In this document: piece after piece, positions 62,805-64,000 of the stretch
How positions within the stretch are numbered: the stretch's first letter is position 1
Layout: each line of letters opens with the position of its first letter
DNA from: Pseudomonadota bacterium
Lineage (GTDB): Bacteria; Pseudomonadota; Alphaproteobacteria; Rhizobiales; Rhizobiaceae
DNA: 64,000 nt
NCBI GenBank assembly: GCA_023390055.1
Contig: JAEWDP010000070.1
Location: forward strand, 1 to 64,000
Direction: 5' to 3'
Notes under the pieces: generated by a model
What the model was told of the DNA's origin: nothing
The model's database searches: none
What the model saw: only the letters and a program-made list of their open reading frames with translations
Position numbers and translations under genes: made by a program

Positions 62805-64000
62805 TTAAGCCCCATATGGAATCCAGATATTCTTCGTTTGAACTGCATGACGAAGATAGGCCCTGCCCTGCCCGTCTGCGCCATCTTGCCAGCTCGGGAA
62901 CTTGCCATTGTTCACCCAGGTTGCCTTGAGGTTCCCCGCCGATGCCTTCTCCACCATCGCACTGCCTTCAGCAGAGCCAAAATACCAGATCGCTGCCACC
63001 TCATCGTGTTGTGCAAGTGTCTTGGCCAGCAGGTCACGCTCGCCGGTAACAATATTGATTACACCTGCAGGGACATCCGATGTATCCAGCACCTGATAGA
63101 AATCCCCGGCAATCAGAGGATGGCGGGGCGAAGGTATCACAACGACACGATTACCCTGGGAAACCGCAGGTAGAACGAGAGATATCAATGACAGCAGCGG
63201 TGCGTTGTCCGGGCATGCAATACCGACAATGCCCCACGGTTCGTTCATGGCAAGCGTGACGTGACGAGACTTCGTTGAGTGAACGGCTCCGTCCAGCTTG
63301 TCGGCCTGCGCAGCATAGTAGAAGATCCGGCGTATCGACGCATCGAATTCGTCCCGAGCGTCCTTTTTACTGACACCAGTGCTTTCGATCAGCCGCGCGG
63401 TAAACTCTTCAGACCGTGCCTCAAGGTTTTCTGCCAGATAGAAGAGGACTTGAGCGCGATTGTGAGCCGTGGCAGCGCTCCAACTGCTTGCTTTCGATGC
63501 AGCTTCCACGGCATTTCGGATATCCTTGCGGTTGCCGATACCTGCCTGCCCGATCACAGCATTGCTCTTGCCTGTGACTGAATAGCTGTAACCACCATCC
63601 GGCCGCGCCTGCTTGCCGCCGATGTAGTTTTTCATGGTCCGGTCAATGCCTGCAATTGCGGCCTTGTTTTCAGTGGACGGCAAGGCAGAAGGTACGAAGG
63701 TTTCAGCTTTCTTCGCAAGCGAAAGCCGTTTAACCCAGTCCTCGACCAGATACTCATAGAGCCCTTCGCGCGCTCCCTCGCGACCAAATCCGCTTTCCCG
63801 ATAGCCACCAAATCCTGCACCGGCATCAAGCATGTTGGTGCAGTTGATCCATACAACACCTGCCTTGACCCGGGCTGCAAGATCGAGGGTCACGTTGATG
63901 TTTTCCGACCAGATCGATGCTGCAAGACCATAGCGTGTGTTGTTTGCCAACAAAACGGCTTCATCCGGCGTTCTAAAGGTACTCGCGACTGCTATCGGCC
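62805..64000 (-). CDS. Tandem aldehyde dehydrogenase (C-terminal part), runs off the right edge
   Basis: The visible 398 codons hold the end of one aldehyde dehydrogenase domain and a second, shorter one. The first ends with FRTPDEAVLLANNTRYGLAA, WINCTNMLDAGAGFGGYRESGFGREG and a C terminus typical of ALDH. The second begins NYIGGKQARPDGGYSY and continues AVEAASKASSWSAATAHNRA, ARSEEFTARLIE and NEPWGIVGIACPDNAP to GNLKATWVNNGKF and a short tail. No catalytic Cys block is visible in it, so it is probably structural or regulatory. This double layout is known for a roughly 790-residue rhizobial ALDH often found near deoC. The true start lies beyond 64000; the first 48 visible bases continue the same frame (PIAVASTFRTPDE). 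Confidence 0.9.
   Translation of the reverse strand, partial: PIAVASTFRTPDEAVLLANNTRYGLAASIWSENINVTLDLAARVKAGVVWINCTNMLDAGAGFGGYRESGFGREGAREGLYEYLVEDWVKRLSLAKKAETFVPSALPSTENKAAIAGIDRTMKNYIGGKQARPDGGYSYSVTGKSNAVIGQAGIGNRKDIRNAVEAASKASSWSAATAHNRAQVLFYLAENLEARSEEFTARLIESTGVSKKDARDEFDASIRRIFYYAAQADKLDGAVHSTKSRHVTLAMNEPWGIVGIACPDNAPLLSLISLVLPAVSQGNRVVVIPSPRHPLIAGDFYQVLDTSDVPAGVINIVTGERDLLAKTLAQHDEVAAIWYFGSAEGSAMVEKASAGNLKATWVNNGKFPSWQDGADGQGRAYLRHAVQTKNIWIPYGA

Overview
The window looks like chromosome or megaplasmid DNA of an alphaproteobacterium, most likely of the Rhizobiales (Hyphomicrobiales). The pointers are a PrsD/PrsE-type type I secretion pair, an ExoF-type export protein next to an ExoP-type chain-length protein, a Hyphomicrobium-like nitrite reductase with an extra cupredoxin domain, and a tandem aldehyde dehydrogenase of the kind seen in rhizobia. 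Genus and species cannot be told from the sequence. Base composition is close to even, with AT-rich spacers. No tRNA, rRNA, CRISPR array or integrase was seen.

Region 1 (1-7.2 kb) is a minus-strand secretion operon. It encodes a very low-complexity Asn/Gln/Gly-rich protein, a second protein built from degenerate repeats, an ABC transporter with an unusual N-terminal extension, and the start of its membrane-fusion partner. Region 2 (7.2-12.2 kb) holds regulators: two LuxR-type proteins with degraded receiver domains, a HEPN-like protein and a Crp/Fnr-type regulator. A precisely delimited IS4-family element sits among them, with a frameshifted transposase and a 10-bp target duplication.

Region 3 (12.7-56.9 kb) is a very large surface-polysaccharide locus. 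It contains the four dTDP-L-rhamnose genes (rfbC-B-D-A), a Wzx-type flippase, a Wzy/WaaL-type polymerase, an initiating sugar-phosphate transferase, an OPX export protein, a Wzz-type co-polymerase, an ATPase-like BY-kinase relative lacking its Walker A lysine, at least six glycosyltransferases, and modifying enzymes (SGNH, GMC oxidoreductase, clan GH-A glycosidase, Gfo/Idh/MocA and SDR enzymes). Inside it lies a secondary-metabolite core from 16.8 to 30.3 kb: a one-module type I polyketide synthase ending in a thioesterase and a divergent starter-type NRPS (formyltransferase / adenylation with inserted luciferase-like monooxygenase / carrier protein) followed by its phosphopantetheinyl transferase. 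The PKS is followed on the same strand by the flippase. A further acyl ligase / carrier protein / PLP decarboxylase triad (36.0-39.1 kb) could supply an amine or acyl group. The layout suggests a polysaccharide, or an unusual lipid or peptide-like substituent, built partly by assembly-line enzymes. That link is inference from gene order.

Region 4 (57-64 kb) is a different neighbourhood: a decayed minus-strand gene remnant, nirK with a strong terminator-like hairpin, a small Gly-rich protein, a UvrD/Rep-type helicase, and an aldehyde dehydrogenase that runs off the right edge.
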